DNA of 41,791 nucleotides from Chimaeribacter arupi (GCF_002858805.1 NZ_PJZI01000041.1:1-41791); one strand, 5' to 3'. Numbered from the stretch's first letter, positions 26,589 to 35,748 are shown. Numbers and translations: made by a program. Notes: generated by a model not told the origin, from the letters alone.

Positions 26589-26949
26589 ATGAACGATACG
26601 GCATTACTTCATTATTTAACCGAAAGGGAATGTTGCCTGCACCAATCGTGGGTACGTCACGATCGGGGCAGCAACGTAATACCTCATTGCATCCTTTGTT
26701 CCGGGAGATTAGCCGATCAGGTGGGTATTCAGCCGGGAAGAGGTGATCAGCGCGTTAGTCAGCGCTCGCTGCCACCGGGTTTTCGCTTGAACGGCTTTCC
26801 GCAGGCCTGGCCATGCTGAATTATCTTTTCTACCAGACGCAAGCTGATGGTCAGCAATTTCATGTTGCGCACGGACGTCATTCTGATGCAACACCCAGGC
26901 AGGCTGGCAACGTCGTTTTCATCAGGGCACAGCCATGTCTTCAGGGTGA
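26589..26949 (+). pseudogene. Frameshifted DUF4440/SnoaL-like gene
   Basis: An AGGAGG box precedes ATG 26589 (MNDTALLHYLTEREC, LHQSWVRHDRG). The homologous protein then continues piecewise in other frames: LHPLFREISRSGG, FSREEVISALVSARCHRVF, LAMLNYLFYQTQADGQQFHVAH, and finally WQRRFHQGTAMSSG before TGA at 26947. Joined, these make a roughly 120-residue DUF4440/SnoaL-like small protein of the kind common in Enterobacterales (LLHPxFREIGRSG, EEVISAL, WQLRFHQGT). At least four frame changes are needed, so it cannot be functional. The reconstruction is by eye; the family name rests on remembered patterns. Confidence 0.6.
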
Positions 26950-27740
26950 TTTTAACATTCCATTATTAATTACAACATTCTATTTACTTACCACATCTGA
27001 CAGTGCCTCCGATTAGCCCAATCTCTGAAATAAGAAAATCATCCTCTATAACAGCCTGACAGCCCAAAAAGCGGGCAGGGTGCGCGTAAACGCGGCGGAT
27101 TGATGGAAATACCGGCATATTTTTATCGGCCAGCGCCATCCATCGCCTGAAAACAGGCTTTTTCGGCGTGCGTTACGCCAATTCTGCTGGGGTTTGGGTG
27201 CCGCCTATTGGCAGATTTCACGTAGCGCGATCGGCATTCAGGGTGTTTTACTTAGCGGGATATCACCAGGCATATGGACTGGCGACGCCCAAGATAAAAG
27301 CAGGCTGCGTTACGGCGTCAGGTAATGAAGAAAAAAACGTGTCGCGGGCGTTAATGCAAAACCTCAGGGGAACCGGCCGGAGATTATCTGTGCCGGTTAT
27401 CCTGGAGAACCTGAACCAGTCGGTTAACGACAGGATGTTAAAGCATGGTGCTGATACGATGCGGCATGGAAACATTGGAAGCTCAGTGGGTCTAGAGCGT
27501 ATAGAACGTCTCGGCTATGCAGGGTGACGCTGAGGGCATCGATCTGTAAGTGCACGTGGCCAGAAACGCCGGCCATCAAAATAATAATGCCAAAATACGT
27601 GACAACGTCACTGAGAGGTTTGCTGCAAAGATTGCTGCATAGTGTGATCCTGAAAATTGCCCTCTGAGCCAGGTTAACCCGTGCCGGATTCAGGATAAGC
27701 CCATGATGGCAAAGGCCAAACACCCAGGACTGCCGTAGCG
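26950..27740. other. Non-coding or decayed DNA
   Basis: No intact gene was seen on either strand. The longest frames (a 119-codon plus-strand frame at 27168-27527 and a 99-codon minus-strand frame at 27424-27723) lack ribosome sites and recognisable motifs. Base composition is lower in GC than in the neighbours. Together with the two pseudogenes it forms a stretch of about 2 kb of eroding accessory DNA between the cellulose and gfr operons. Confidence 0.5.
27599..27611. promoter_or_regulatory. 13-bp palindrome GTGAC-AAC-GTCAC
   Basis: This is the first of four copies of GTGAC-RNY-GTCAC in intergenic DNA (others at 35687, 35749 and 37893). It lies in decayed DNA about 400 bp upstream of gfrR. 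The binding protein is unknown. Confidence 0.4.
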
Positions 27741-27770
27741 TTACTAAGGTTCACATAATGTATATTATGT
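27741..27770 (+). promoter_or_regulatory. Candidate gfrR promoter/operator
   Basis: TTACTA (27741-27746) and TATTAT (27763-27768) are 16 bp apart. The -10 lies inside a dyad ACATAAT-GTAT-ATTATGT (27753-27770). It is 234 bp upstream of gfrR, and nothing better was seen nearer to the gene. Confidence 0.3.
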
Positions 27771-28003
27771 TAAATAAGGTATTTGCCTCCCGCTAGATCA
27801 GGATACCTGATTACTCCCTGGCTGCCTGTTGTCCCCCCATACCCCTGCATGGTTCTGAACTTTTCTCTGGCCCGGTGGCTCTGCCTCATCCCTTCCCTTT
27901 TGTGCGCCTGCCCGCAAAAAGCCAAATCTTATGGCCGCAGTGCATGGACGGCCCGGCTTTCACGGCATGATGTCCGGTGACGTATTCACTCAAGGACACT
28001 GCC

Positions 28004-30778
28004 ATGCGCAAAGATGATCTGCTGACCTTCCTGATGAACCAGACTGATTTCTTTAATCCCGCCGATCGCAGCGAGGTGTTTACCGCAGCCTACCTGGCCC
28101 GGCGTTTTGGATTGCAACGCAATACCGCCAGCCACTACCTGAATCAATGTGTGGCTCAGGGCTTGCTGATTAAGGTCAACACCCGTCCGGTTTACTTCCT
28201 GCACCGCCAGGCGTTTGAGCAACAGTTTTACCCGCTGTCGAAACCGGCGTATGCAAGTATGGAGGAACTGCTGGCCGACAACCAACAGCCGCCCGCAGTA
28301 CATGACCATTTTGCGCTGCTGATCGGCTATGACGGCTCGTTGAAAAAGCCAATCGAACAGCTTAAAACCGCCCTGTTCTATCCGGATGGCGGCCTGCCGT
28401 TGCTGATTACCGGTGACAGCGGCACCGGCAAAAGTTACCTCGCGCAGCTGATGCACCATTACGCCATCAGCCAGGCACTGATTGAGCCGGACGCGCCCTT
28501 TATTACCTTTAACTGTGCACAATATGCCCACAACCCGGAGCTGCTGGCCAGCAACTTGTTCGGGTATATAAAAGGTGCGTTTACCGGCGCAGTCACCGAC
28601 AAACCGGGTGCGTTTGAAGCCGCCCACGGCGGGATCTTATTTTTGGATGAAGTACACCGGTTACATGCCGAAGGCCAGGAGAAACTCTTTACCTGGCTCG
28701 ACCGGGGCGAAATCTATCGCGTCGGGGAGACCGCCCGCGGCCATCCCGTCTCGGTCAGGCTGATTTTTGCCACCACCGAAGAGATCCACAGCACCTTTTT
28801 AACCACGTTTATACGCCGTATCCCTATCCAGGTGGTGCTGCCGGCGCTGGAGAGCCGGGGCCGGAAAGAAAAAGAGAGGCTGATCCTGCAATTTTTCTGG
28901 CTGGAGGCGAAAAAAGTCGCCCGGCGCTTAAGCCTCAGCCCGCGCCTGCTGTCAGTAATGACGCACTATGTCTATCGCGGCAATGTGGGGGAATTAAAAA
29001 ACAGCGTGAAATATGCGGTGGCCTCCGCCTTCGCCACACAGAACAGCCGGGATGCATTGCGGATCTCGATTCATGACCTGCCGGAAACGCTGATGGCGCA
29101 CATCCCGGCACTCAACGATATGCCTACCGGCAACGCCGGGGATATTGTGCTGGATCAGGAGACCCACCAGCCCTGGCTCCTGCATCACCACGACCCGCTG
29201 ACCCTGCTGATCGGCGATACCCAGCGCACCATCCTGACACAGTTTGATGGGTACCGCGCCGGGCACACCGGGTGGGAGGCGTGTGAAAAGCGTATCGGCC
29301 ATGAGATCGACATGCTGTTTGACCGGCTGGTATTTGATAACCGTGACCGCAGCCACTCCCAGATGCTGTTGCTGACCACCAGCCAGGTGCGTGATGAGTT
29401 CTACCGGCTGGAGAAAAGTTACCATATCCACTTCAACGGCAATGGCATCTACGCCCTCGCCCACTACCTGACCCACTGCCCCCATGATGTCCCGCCCCCG
29501 GCGCAGGTTGAATTGTGCCGCCAGTTCACGGCCTGGCTGGGGCAGAAATACCCGTTGCTGACGCTGTTCGGGCAGGAGGTGCTGGCCGCCGTGGCACGCA
29601 GGCTGGATATCCAGACACAACCTGTTGATCTGGTTATGCTTATCCTGTGGCTTAACAACCTCGGTGTACAGAACAATGCGCTGGTGACCAAAGCCGTGAT
29701 CCTGGCGCATGGCTACGCGACCGCCAGCAGCATCGCCAACGTCGCCAACCGGTTACTCAAGCAGAATGTGTTTGAGTCATTTGATATGCCGCTGGATGTG
29801 ACGCCGGAAGCGATCGCCCAGGAAGTCATGGCCTATCTGGCACGTAACCCCCTGGCCGCGAGCCTGATGATCCTGGTGGATATGGGCTCGCTGACCGACA
29901 TCCACCGCTACTTTACCCACGCCCTCACGACGCCGGTGGCCATCATTAATAATGTCTCAACCCGGATGGCGCTGTATGTCGGCGAACGTATCCTGCACGG
30001 CGACCCTCTGGAGGAGATTGCCGCGCAGGTCACGGGCGATCTGCCCATTGAGCAACAGATCATCTGGCCATGCCGCAATAAGCCCAGGGCGATTATCACG
30101 ACCTGCGCCACCGGCATCGGGGCCGCCACCAACCTGAGTACCCTGCTGAAAGCGAGTATCCCGGCAGAGCTGGCGATTGATGTCGTGGCGTATGAGCATG
30201 ACGTTTTGACGGATGCCGACCGGCGGGCCGCGATCTTCTCCCGCTTTGAGGTGCTGGCTATCGTCGGCACGCTGGACCCGCAACTCCCCGCTATCCCTTA
30301 CCTGTCGCTGGAGACGCTGATTGCCGGCCGGGGCGGCGACATCGTGATGGGGATTTTCCGTGGTTTGGTTGACCCGGAAGGCGTCGCTGAGATTAACAAC
30401 CTGATCATTAAGAATTTTTCACTGCGGCGGGTCATTGAGTCCGTCACCATTCTGGATACCGGAAAAGTGATTAATCAGGTGGAGCAGTTCTTTATGCGTT
30501 ATGAGCACCTGACCGGGATGCAGATCGCGAATGATAAGAAAGTCGCGCTCTATATCCATATCAGTTGCCTGATCGAGCGGCTGATCCGCCAGGCGGCGAT
30601 TCAGTCCTGGCCGGTGAACCGTGAACAGTGTCAACGTCGTTACCTGATTCCGCTGCGGGAGGCCTTTAGTGTCATTGAGGGCAGTTACAGTGTCAATATT
30701 CCCGACGCTGAGCTTTATTACGTGCACGATATTCTCAATAGTGCGACGGAATTTATTCAATACGATCAGGAGTTTTAA
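28004..30778 (+). CDS. gfrR: LevR/GfrR-type sigma-54-dependent PTS operon activator
   Basis: This 924-residue activator is predicted to switch on the downstream mannose-family PTS operon with sigma-54 RNA polymerase. In order it has an N-terminal winged HTH, an AAA+ domain, PTS regulation (PRD) domains, and EIIA-like and EIIB-like PTS modules. The AAA+ domain carries Walker A GDSGTGKS at 137-144, the sigma-54 contact loop GAFTGA at 191-196, and Walker B ending in Asp215-Glu216. The EIIA-like part contains AVILAHGYATASS, and the EIIB-like part ITTCATGIGAA. An AAGGA box lies 7 nt before the ATG at 28004; an upstream in-frame start at 27977 has none. The sigma-54 promoter at 30818 is its expected target. 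Its activity is probably tuned by phosphorylation from EIIB and HPr. Confidence 0.9.
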   Translation: MRKDDLLTFLMNQTDFFNPADRSEVFTAAYLARRFGLQRNTASHYLNQCVAQGLLIKVNTRPVYFLHRQAFEQQFYPLSKPAYASMEELLADNQQPPAVHDHFALLIGYDGSLKKPIEQLKTALFYPDGGLPLLITGDSGTGKSYLAQLMHHYAISQALIEPDAPFITFNCAQYAHNPELLASNLFGYIKGAFTGAVTDKPGAFEAAHGGILFLDEVHRLHAEGQEKLFTWLDRGEIYRVGETARGHPVSVRLIFATTEEIHSTFLTTFIRRIPIQVVLPALESRGRKEKERLILQFFWLEAKKVARRLSLSPRLLSVMTHYVYRGNVGELKNSVKYAVASAFATQNSRDALRISIHDLPETLMAHIPALNDMPTGNAGDIVLDQETHQPWLLHHHDPLTLLIGDTQRTILTQFDGYRAGHTGWEACEKRIGHEIDMLFDRLVFDNRDRSHSQMLLLTTSQVRDEFYRLEKSYHIHFNGNGIYALAHYLTHCPHDVPPPAQVELCRQFTAWLGQKYPLLTLFGQEVLAAVARRLDIQTQPVDLVMLILWLNNLGVQNNALVTKAVILAHGYATASSIANVANRLLKQNVFESFDMPLDVTPEAIAQEVMAYLARNPLAASLMILVDMGSLTDIHRYFTHALTTPVAIINNVSTRMALYVGERILHGDPLEEIAAQVTGDLPIEQQIIWPCRNKPRAIITTCATGIGAATNLSTLLKASIPAELAIDVVAYEHDVLTDADRRAAIFSRFEVLAIVGTLDPQLPAIPYLSLETLIAGRGGDIVMGIFRGLVDPEGVAEINNLIIKNFSLRRVIESVTILDTGKVINQVEQFFMRYEHLTGMQIANDKKVALYIHISCLIERLIRQAAIQSWPVNREQCQRRYLIPLREAFSVIEGSYSVNIPDAELYYVHDILNSATEFIQYDQEF

Positions 30779-30817
30779 CTGCTGGTGCCCGCCTGCCCCG
30801 CACGCCGACACTTTATC

Positions 30818-30833
30818 TGGCATGGGGGTTGCA
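30818..30833 (+). promoter_or_regulatory. Sigma-54 (-24/-12) promoter of gfrABCDEF
   Basis: The sequence TGGCATG-GGGG-TTGCA has the invariant GG (30819-30820) and GC (30831-30832) exactly 10 bp apart. It lies between gfrR and gfrA, 37 bp before the gfrA start. A GTGC/GCAC dyad (30785-30803) just upstream is too close for a usual enhancer; the enhancer was not located. Confidence 0.85.
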
Positions 30834-30869
30834 ATAATGCTGTTAAGCCATGTCTATGTTGAGGTCAGG

Positions 30870-31289
30870 ATGAAACGTCACTATGTATTTGCCAGCCACG
30901 GCCGCTTTGCTGAGGGAATATTGCATTCTGTCGAACTTATTTTAGGTAAACAGGCAAATATCCATACGCTGTGCGCCTATCTGGAAGAAGAGGATGTCAC
31001 CGCGCGTATTGATGCGTTAATGAACGCGTTTAGCCAGGAGGATGAGGTCATCATTCTGACCGATATTTTCGCCGGCAGTATTAATAATGAATTTATCCGC
31101 TTTATTCACCGCCCCCAGGTTCATTTAGTGGCCGGAATGAATTTACCCCTGATTATTGAGATGTTGATTGCGCCCCCCGGCGGGGACACCGCAGCGTTAA
31201 TTGAGGAATCGTTGAACAATGCGCGGGAAAGCATCCAGTACTGCAACCAAACCCTTCATTCTGTTGAGTTAACTGACCGGGATTTTTAA
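30870..31289 (+). CDS. gfrA: PTS EIIA, glucoselysine/fructoselysine (GfrA)
   Basis: This 139-residue cytoplasmic phosphocarrier of the mannose PTS family passes phosphate from HPr to EIIB. The phosphorylated histidine is His10 in FASHGRFAEG. DEVIILTDIFAGSINNEF is the conserved second strand-helix of EIIA-Man. The ATG at 30870 follows a TGAGG box; the frame is open upstream, and an ATG at 30840 lies too close to the promoter. It is the first gene of a six-gene operon. Confidence 0.9.
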   Translation: MKRHYVFASHGRFAEGILHSVELILGKQANIHTLCAYLEEEDVTARIDALMNAFSQEDEVIILTDIFAGSINNEFIRFIHRPQVHLVAGMNLPLIIEMLIAPPGGDTAALIEESLNNARESIQYCNQTLHSVELTDRDF

Positions 31290-31302
31290 CCAGGAGAGCC
31301 AC

Positions 31303-31773
31303 ATGATCACACTGCTGCGGGTCGATCACCGTTTATTACATGGTCAGGTCGCTTTTTCATGGACCCAGTATATCGGGGCCGACTGCATTCTGATCGCCAA
31401 TGACAGCGTGCCCAATGATGAATTACGCAAGACCACCATTAAGCTGGCCAAACCCCCGTCGGTAAAACTGGTGATCAAAACGATTGCTGACGCGGCAGAG
31501 GCATTAAAAAGCGGCGTCACGGATAAATACCGCCTGTTTATTGTGGTGGAATCCGTCAGGGATGCCTGGCGGCTGGCGAAAGCGTTCCCTGATATTACCA
31601 GCATTAACCTGGGCGGCGTAAAAGCCAGGGAAGGAAGCCGGACAATTTCAAAGGCGATTAATTTATTGCCGGAAGAGATTGCCCAACTGAATGAATTAAT
31701 CCAGGCGGGCACGGAAGTGGAAATCCGGCAGGTGCCCAATGACCGGAAAATGTTATTTAACGAGTGTGTCTGA
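31303..31773 (+). CDS. gfrB: PTS EIIB, glucoselysine/fructoselysine (GfrB)
   Basis: This 156-residue mannose-family EIIB receives phosphate from GfrA and hands it to the sugar during transport. The active-site histidine is His13 in RVDHRLLHGQVAFSW, the family signature. It has a strong AGGAG box. It lies 13 bp after gfrA and 15 bp before gfrC. Confidence 0.92.
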   Translation: MITLLRVDHRLLHGQVAFSWTQYIGADCILIANDSVPNDELRKTTIKLAKPPSVKLVIKTIADAAEALKSGVTDKYRLFIVVESVRDAWRLAKAFPDITSINLGGVKAREGSRTISKAINLLPEEIAQLNELIQAGTEVEIRQVPNDRKMLFNECV

Positions 31774-31788
31774 TTCCAGGGGGAAACA

Positions 31789-32565
31789 ATGGTAGAGGCA
31801 CTGTTGCTTGGGCTGGTCGCATTTATTGCGCAGTCAGAATATGCGCTTGGCACCTCCCTGATTTCGCGCCCTGTGGTTACCGGGCTGCTGACAGGGCTGG
31901 TGCTCGGCGATGTACAGACCGGGATCATCATGGGGGCGACGCTGGAGCTGGCGTTTATCGGGTCATTCTCTGTCGGGGCGTCGATCCCGCCGGACGTGGT
32001 GACCGGCGGCATTCTGGGGGTGGCGTTTGCCATTACCTCCGGCGCCGGCACTGAAACGGCCCTGCTGCTGGGGTTGCCGATCGCCACGCTGACGCTGGTG
32101 CTGAAAAATATCTATCTCGGGCTGTTTATCCCGCTGCTGAACCAACGGGCGGATGCCTATGCCGCACAAGCGGATACGCGCGGCATTGAACGGATGCACC
32201 TGGTGGCCGGGTTCGGCATGTCGCTGATGCTGGCGGCGGTGGTCACCTTCTCCTTCATGGTGGGCAGTGATGCGGTGAAATCGCTGCTGGAGGCGATCCC
32301 GGCGTTCATCAAACATGGGCTGAGTGTCGCTACCGGCATTATCCCGGCACTGGGCTTCGCCATGCTGGCGCGGCTGCTTATCACGAAACAGGTTGCGCCC
32401 TACTTCTTCCTGGGCTTTGTCCTGATGGCCTACCTGAAAATCCCCGTGACGGGCATTGCCATCCTCGGCGCGATTATCGCCGTGATCATGGTGAACATGA
32501 CCCGTCTGAACCCACGCACCGCAACGGTACAAGGAGCCGGGCATGACAATGAAGATGATTTCTGA
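31789..32565 (+). CDS. gfrC: PTS EIIC, glucoselysine/fructoselysine (GfrC)
   Basis: This 258-residue integral membrane subunit of a mannose-family PTS forms, with EIID, the sugar channel. Typical features are SRPVVTGLLTGLVLGDVQTGIIMGATLELAFIG cut by several membrane turns, and the conserved glycine-rich SVGASIPPDVVTGGILG. The ATG at 31789 follows a GGGGGAA box. Its end overlaps gfrD by 23 bp, which implies coupled synthesis of the two membrane subunits. Confidence 0.92.
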   Translation: MVEALLLGLVAFIAQSEYALGTSLISRPVVTGLLTGLVLGDVQTGIIMGATLELAFIGSFSVGASIPPDVVTGGILGVAFAITSGAGTETALLLGLPIATLTLVLKNIYLGLFIPLLNQRADAYAAQADTRGIERMHLVAGFGMSLMLAAVVTFSFMVGSDAVKSLLEAIPAFIKHGLSVATGIIPALGFAMLARLLITKQVAPYFFLGFVLMAYLKIPVTGIAILGAIIAVIMVNMTRLNPRTATVQGAGHDNEDDF

Positions 32566-33394
32566 AGAGCAGGCGGTTGAAACCGTTGAGCCGCACCAGG
32601 CGCTGTCGGCGAAAGAGCTGCGCCGCGTATTCTGGCGCTCGTTCCAGATGGAGTTTTCCTGGAACTATGAACGGCAGATGAACCTGGCGTTTGTCTATGC
32701 GCTGATCCCGGTGCTGAAAAAGCTCTACCCGCGCAAAGAGGATCTGGCCGGGGCGCTGAAGCGGCACCTGGTGTTCTTTAATACCACACCGCACATCGTC
32801 ACCCTGATCCTCGGCATCACCGCGGCGATGGAAGAGAAGAACAGCCACCAGCGGGACATGGATGCCGCCTCGGTCGACAGCGTCAAAGCGTCGCTGATGG
32901 GGCCGTTGGCCGGGCTGGGGGATTCGTTCTTCTGGGGCACCCTGCGCCTGATTGCCACCGGGATAGGCACCAGCCTGGCGCTGAAAGGCAGTCTCCTGGG
33001 GCCGTTGCTGTTCCTGCTGGTGTTTAACGTGCCGCATATTGCGCTGCGTTACCTCTTTACGCGCTGGGGCTATGTGCTGGGCACCGGGGTACTGCAACGG
33101 GTGCAACAGAGCGGGATGATGGAGAGCCTGACGTTCGGGGCCGCCATCATCGGGCTGATGGTGGTCGGCGGCATGACGGCCTCGATGATCGACATTACCA
33201 TCCCGCTGGCCTTCGGCAGTGGTGACGCCAAAACCCAGGTGCAGTCGATCATCAATGAGGTGATGCCCTGCCTGCTGCCGTTGCTGAGTTTTGGCCTGGT
33301 TTACTGGCTTTTGGGGAAGAAGGTGAAACCTTTAGCGATTTTGGGCGGCATGGCCGTCGTGGGTATCGCCGGTTCCTGGCTGGGCATCCTTTGA
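32543..33394 (+). CDS. gfrD: PTS EIID, glucoselysine/fructoselysine (GfrD)
   Basis: This 283-residue EIID subunit of the mannose PTS family has the signature N-terminal FWRSFQMEFSWNYERQMN and FFNTTPHIVTLILGI, then GPLAGLGDSFFWGTLR. C-terminal membrane segments include LGGMAVVGIAGSWLGIL. It starts inside gfrC with an AAGGAG box 8 nt upstream of the ATG. Together with GfrC it imports the Amadori compound with 6-phosphorylation. Confidence 0.93.
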   Translation: MTMKMISEEQAVETVEPHQALSAKELRRVFWRSFQMEFSWNYERQMNLAFVYALIPVLKKLYPRKEDLAGALKRHLVFFNTTPHIVTLILGITAAMEEKNSHQRDMDAASVDSVKASLMGPLAGLGDSFFWGTLRLIATGIGTSLALKGSLLGPLLFLLVFNVPHIALRYLFTRWGYVLGTGVLQRVQQSGMMESLTFGAAIIGLMVVGGMTASMIDITIPLAFGSGDAKTQVQSIINEVMPCLLPLLSFGLVYWLLGKKVKPLAILGGMAVVGIAGSWLGIL

Positions 33395-33404
33395 GGGAAA
33401 TATC

Positions 33405-34487
33405 ATGAGCACATCTTTGCTGAACACCCCGACCATGCTGACCTATATCTATGACGAACCCAACGCGCTGGCGAAAATCGTCCGGGAATACGCGCATACC
33501 CTGCTGCCGTTAACTGAGCACCTGCGCGGGCGGCAGATAAACAGCGTCATGATGCTGGCCACCGGCTCCTCCTATAACGCCGCACTGTGCGCCCGCTGCT
33601 ATTTTGAGGATACCTTCGGCATTCTGGTTGAGATTAAAGAGCCGTACCACTTCACCCACTATGAACGGGTTAACCCGTCCACCTCACTGGTGCTGGCGAT
33701 ATCCCAGAGCGGCAAAAGCGCCTCGACGCTGGCCGCGATGCAAAAGGTGCAGGCGGCGGGCATCCCGGTGTTCTGCCTGACGTCAGATCCCACCAGCCCG
33801 GCCGCGCAGGCCGCTGACGGGGTGCTTGACCTTAATACCGGCATTGAGCGCGTCGGGTTTGTGACCAGGGGGTTCAGCGCCACCGTGCTGAACCTGCTGT
33901 TGATCGCCCTGCTGATTGCCGGACATCAGGGGGTAATCAGCCCCACGGCGGCGCAGGCTGAGCGCCGGGTGCTGCAGGATCTGGCTCAGGCGCTGCCGGG
34001 AGTGATTGAAAAAAGTGAAGCCTTTATCCGGCGTCACCACCGTGCCTGGCAGGCCGCGTCGCGCTATGTGGCGATTGGCTATGGCGCGCTGGTCGGCGTT
34101 GCGCGGGAGGCGGAAACCAAATTCACCGAAACCGTGCGGCTGCCCGCCAGCGGGGTTGAGCTGGAAGCCTATATGCATGGCCCCTACCTGGAGGCGAACC
34201 CCTCGCACCTGCTGTTCTTTATTGAGGATACGCACAATAGCCGGTTACGGGCGTTGCGCGATTACATGCAGCCCCATGTCAGCCAGGTGTTCACGATAAC
34301 GCTGGATGATGATGACGCGTCTGACACCGTATTGTCGCTGGGGGTGCCGCTCAGCCACCCGCTTTCCCCGCTGCTGTTGGTTGTGCCGTTCCAGTTACTC
34401 TCTTTCCATCTCGCCGCCCTGCGCGGGGTGGATCTCAGCCTCCGTATTTTTGATGACTTTGACCGGGTGTTAAAGAGCAAAATCTAA
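33405..34487 (+). CDS. gfrE: Glucoselysine-6-phosphate deglycase (GfrE), double SIS domain
   Basis: This 360-residue two-SIS-domain sugar isomerase-like enzyme is expected to split glucoselysine 6-phosphate into glucose 6-phosphate and lysine. The first SIS domain shows the phosphosugar loop ATGSSYNAALCA and SQSGKSASTLAA. The second starts near VAIGYGALVGVAREAETKFTE cut by the ELEAYMHGP segment that GlmS-like enzymes share. A GAGGGAA box precedes the ATG. The enzyme was assigned from its place between gfrD and the FrlB-like gene and from resemblance to the Salmonella operon; the exact substrate is inference. Confidence 0.87.
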   Translation: MSTSLLNTPTMLTYIYDEPNALAKIVREYAHTLLPLTEHLRGRQINSVMMLATGSSYNAALCARCYFEDTFGILVEIKEPYHFTHYERVNPSTSLVLAISQSGKSASTLAAMQKVQAAGIPVFCLTSDPTSPAAQAADGVLDLNTGIERVGFVTRGFSATVLNLLLIALLIAGHQGVISPTAAQAERRVLQDLAQALPGVIEKSEAFIRRHHRAWQAASRYVAIGYGALVGVAREAETKFTETVRLPASGVELEAYMHGPYLEANPSHLLFFIEDTHNSRLRALRDYMQPHVSQVFTITLDDDDASDTVLSLGVPLSHPLSPLLLVVPFQLLSFHLAALRGVDLSLRIFDDFDRVLKSKI

Positions 34488-34511
34488 GTCCACCTTCAGG
34501 AGAGATACATC

Positions 34512-35522
34512 ATGTTAGGGTTTAACCAAGACGAGTACCTGACCAGTGCCCGTGAGATCATTGCTGCGCGCCGGACGGCGGAACAGGTCGCTGACGCGAT
34601 CCACACTGCCGGGTTCAGCAACCTCTTTTTTGCCTCTGTGGGCGGCTCGCTGGCCCCGATGATGGCGATTCAGGAGTTTGCCAAGGAGATGACCAGCCTG
34701 CCGGTGTTTACCGAACAGGCGGCGGAGCTGATTGCGAAAGGCAATAAAAAGCTCACCCCTGATTCGGTGGTGATTACGCTGTCAAAATCGGGCGATACCC
34801 AGGAGTCGGTGGAGATAGCCCGCTGGTGCCGTGAACAGGGCATCCGGGTGGTGGCGATTACCCGTGAGGAGAATTCCCCGCTGGCACAGGCCGCGACCTG
34901 GCATATCCCGATGCGCCATAAAAACGGCGTGGAATTTGAGTATATGCTGCTGTTCTGGCTTTTCTTCCGCCTGCTTTCCCGGCACGGCGATTTTGACGCG
35001 TACGCGCAGTTTGCCGACCAGCTGGAGGTGCTGCCGGATAATCTGTTGCGGGCCAAACGCCAATTTGATGGCCGGGCAGCAGAAATCGCCCGTCGTTACC
35101 ATCAGGCGGACTACATGATGTGGGTCGGCGGCGGGGAAATGTGGGGGGAAGTCTATCTGTTCTCCATGTGTATTCTTGAGGAGATGCAGTGGAAGCGTAC
35201 CAAGGCGGTGAGTTCAGCGGAGTTCTTCCACGGTACGCTGGAGTTGCTGGAAAAGGGGACGCCGCTGTTTCTGGTGAAGGGCGAAGGGCCATGCCGGGCG
35301 CTGGATGATCGGGTTGAACGCTTCGCAGAGAAGATCGGCGTACAGCCGGTGGTGATCGACCCGCGCGATTATGCGCTGGAAGGCATCGATCAGGCGTTCC
35401 GCCGGTTGATGGCGCCCTGCCTGGTGTCGACGCTGCTGGTAGACCGGCTGGCAGCCCACTTTGAGCACCAGACCGGCCACAGCCTGGATATCCGCCGTTA
35501 TTACCGCCAGTTTGAGTATTAA
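34512..35522 (+). CDS. gfrF: Fructoselysine-6-phosphate deglycase (GfrF), FrlB-like SIS protein
   Basis: This 336-residue SIS-domain deglycase should convert fructoselysine 6-phosphate into glucose 6-phosphate and lysine. It is nearly colinear with Salmonella GfrF: MLGFNQDEYLTSAREI, FFASVGGSLAPMMAI, TLSKSGDTQESVEIARWC, SSAEFFHGTLELLEKGTP and the ending DIRRYYRQFEY. The motif EFFHGTLE is the usual catalytic Glu-His region of this family. An AGGAG box lies upstream. It is the last gene of the operon, followed by a terminator 8 bp after its stop. Confidence 0.92.
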   Translation: MLGFNQDEYLTSAREIIAARRTAEQVADAIHTAGFSNLFFASVGGSLAPMMAIQEFAKEMTSLPVFTEQAAELIAKGNKKLTPDSVVITLSKSGDTQESVEIARWCREQGIRVVAITREENSPLAQAATWHIPMRHKNGVEFEYMLLFWLFFRLLSRHGDFDAYAQFADQLEVLPDNLLRAKRQFDGRAAEIARRYHQADYMMWVGGGEMWGEVYLFSMCILEEMQWKRTKAVSSAEFFHGTLELLEKGTPLFLVKGEGPCRALDDRVERFAEKIGVQPVVIDPRDYALEGIDQAFRRLMAPCLVSTLLVDRLAAHFEHQTGHSLDIRRYYRQFEY

Positions 35523-35529
35523 TCCTTTT

Positions 35530-35557
35530 ACCGGGGGCGCTGTTGCCCCTGGTTTTT
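35530..35557 (+). terminator. Intrinsic terminator of the gfr operon
   Basis: ACCGGGGGC (35530-35538) pairs with GCCCCTGGT (35545-35553), including one G-U pair, across a 6-nt loop. Five T residues end the structure. Confidence 0.75.
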
Positions 35558-35686
35558 CTTTGCCCTGCGCACCTTATCCCGTCGTATCCCGTCGGTTACC
35601 CCTTGGTGATCACCGCCTCTCCAGGGAAATCCCCTTCTCTGCCTGACATTCAGACACTTATAAAGCATTATGCCGCTGGGTGATGG

Positions 35687-35699
35687 GTGACACTGTCAC
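35687..35699. promoter_or_regulatory. 13-bp palindrome GTGACA-C-TGTCAC
   Basis: A perfect palindrome between the convergent gfr and sorbosone-dehydrogenase operons. It is the second of four GTGAC-RNY-GTCAC sites, with the next copy 62 bp away, about six helical turns. Confidence 0.45.
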
Positions 35700-35748
35700 T
35701 TAATCCTGCTTTCGCAGCCCGCTAAGCGAACATAAAAACCAGCGTTGC

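Noticed and set aside
27168-27527. 119-codon ORF in the 2-kb gap
   Set aside because: No ribosome site, no recognised motif, and it lies in DNA next to decayed genes; kept only as non-coding.
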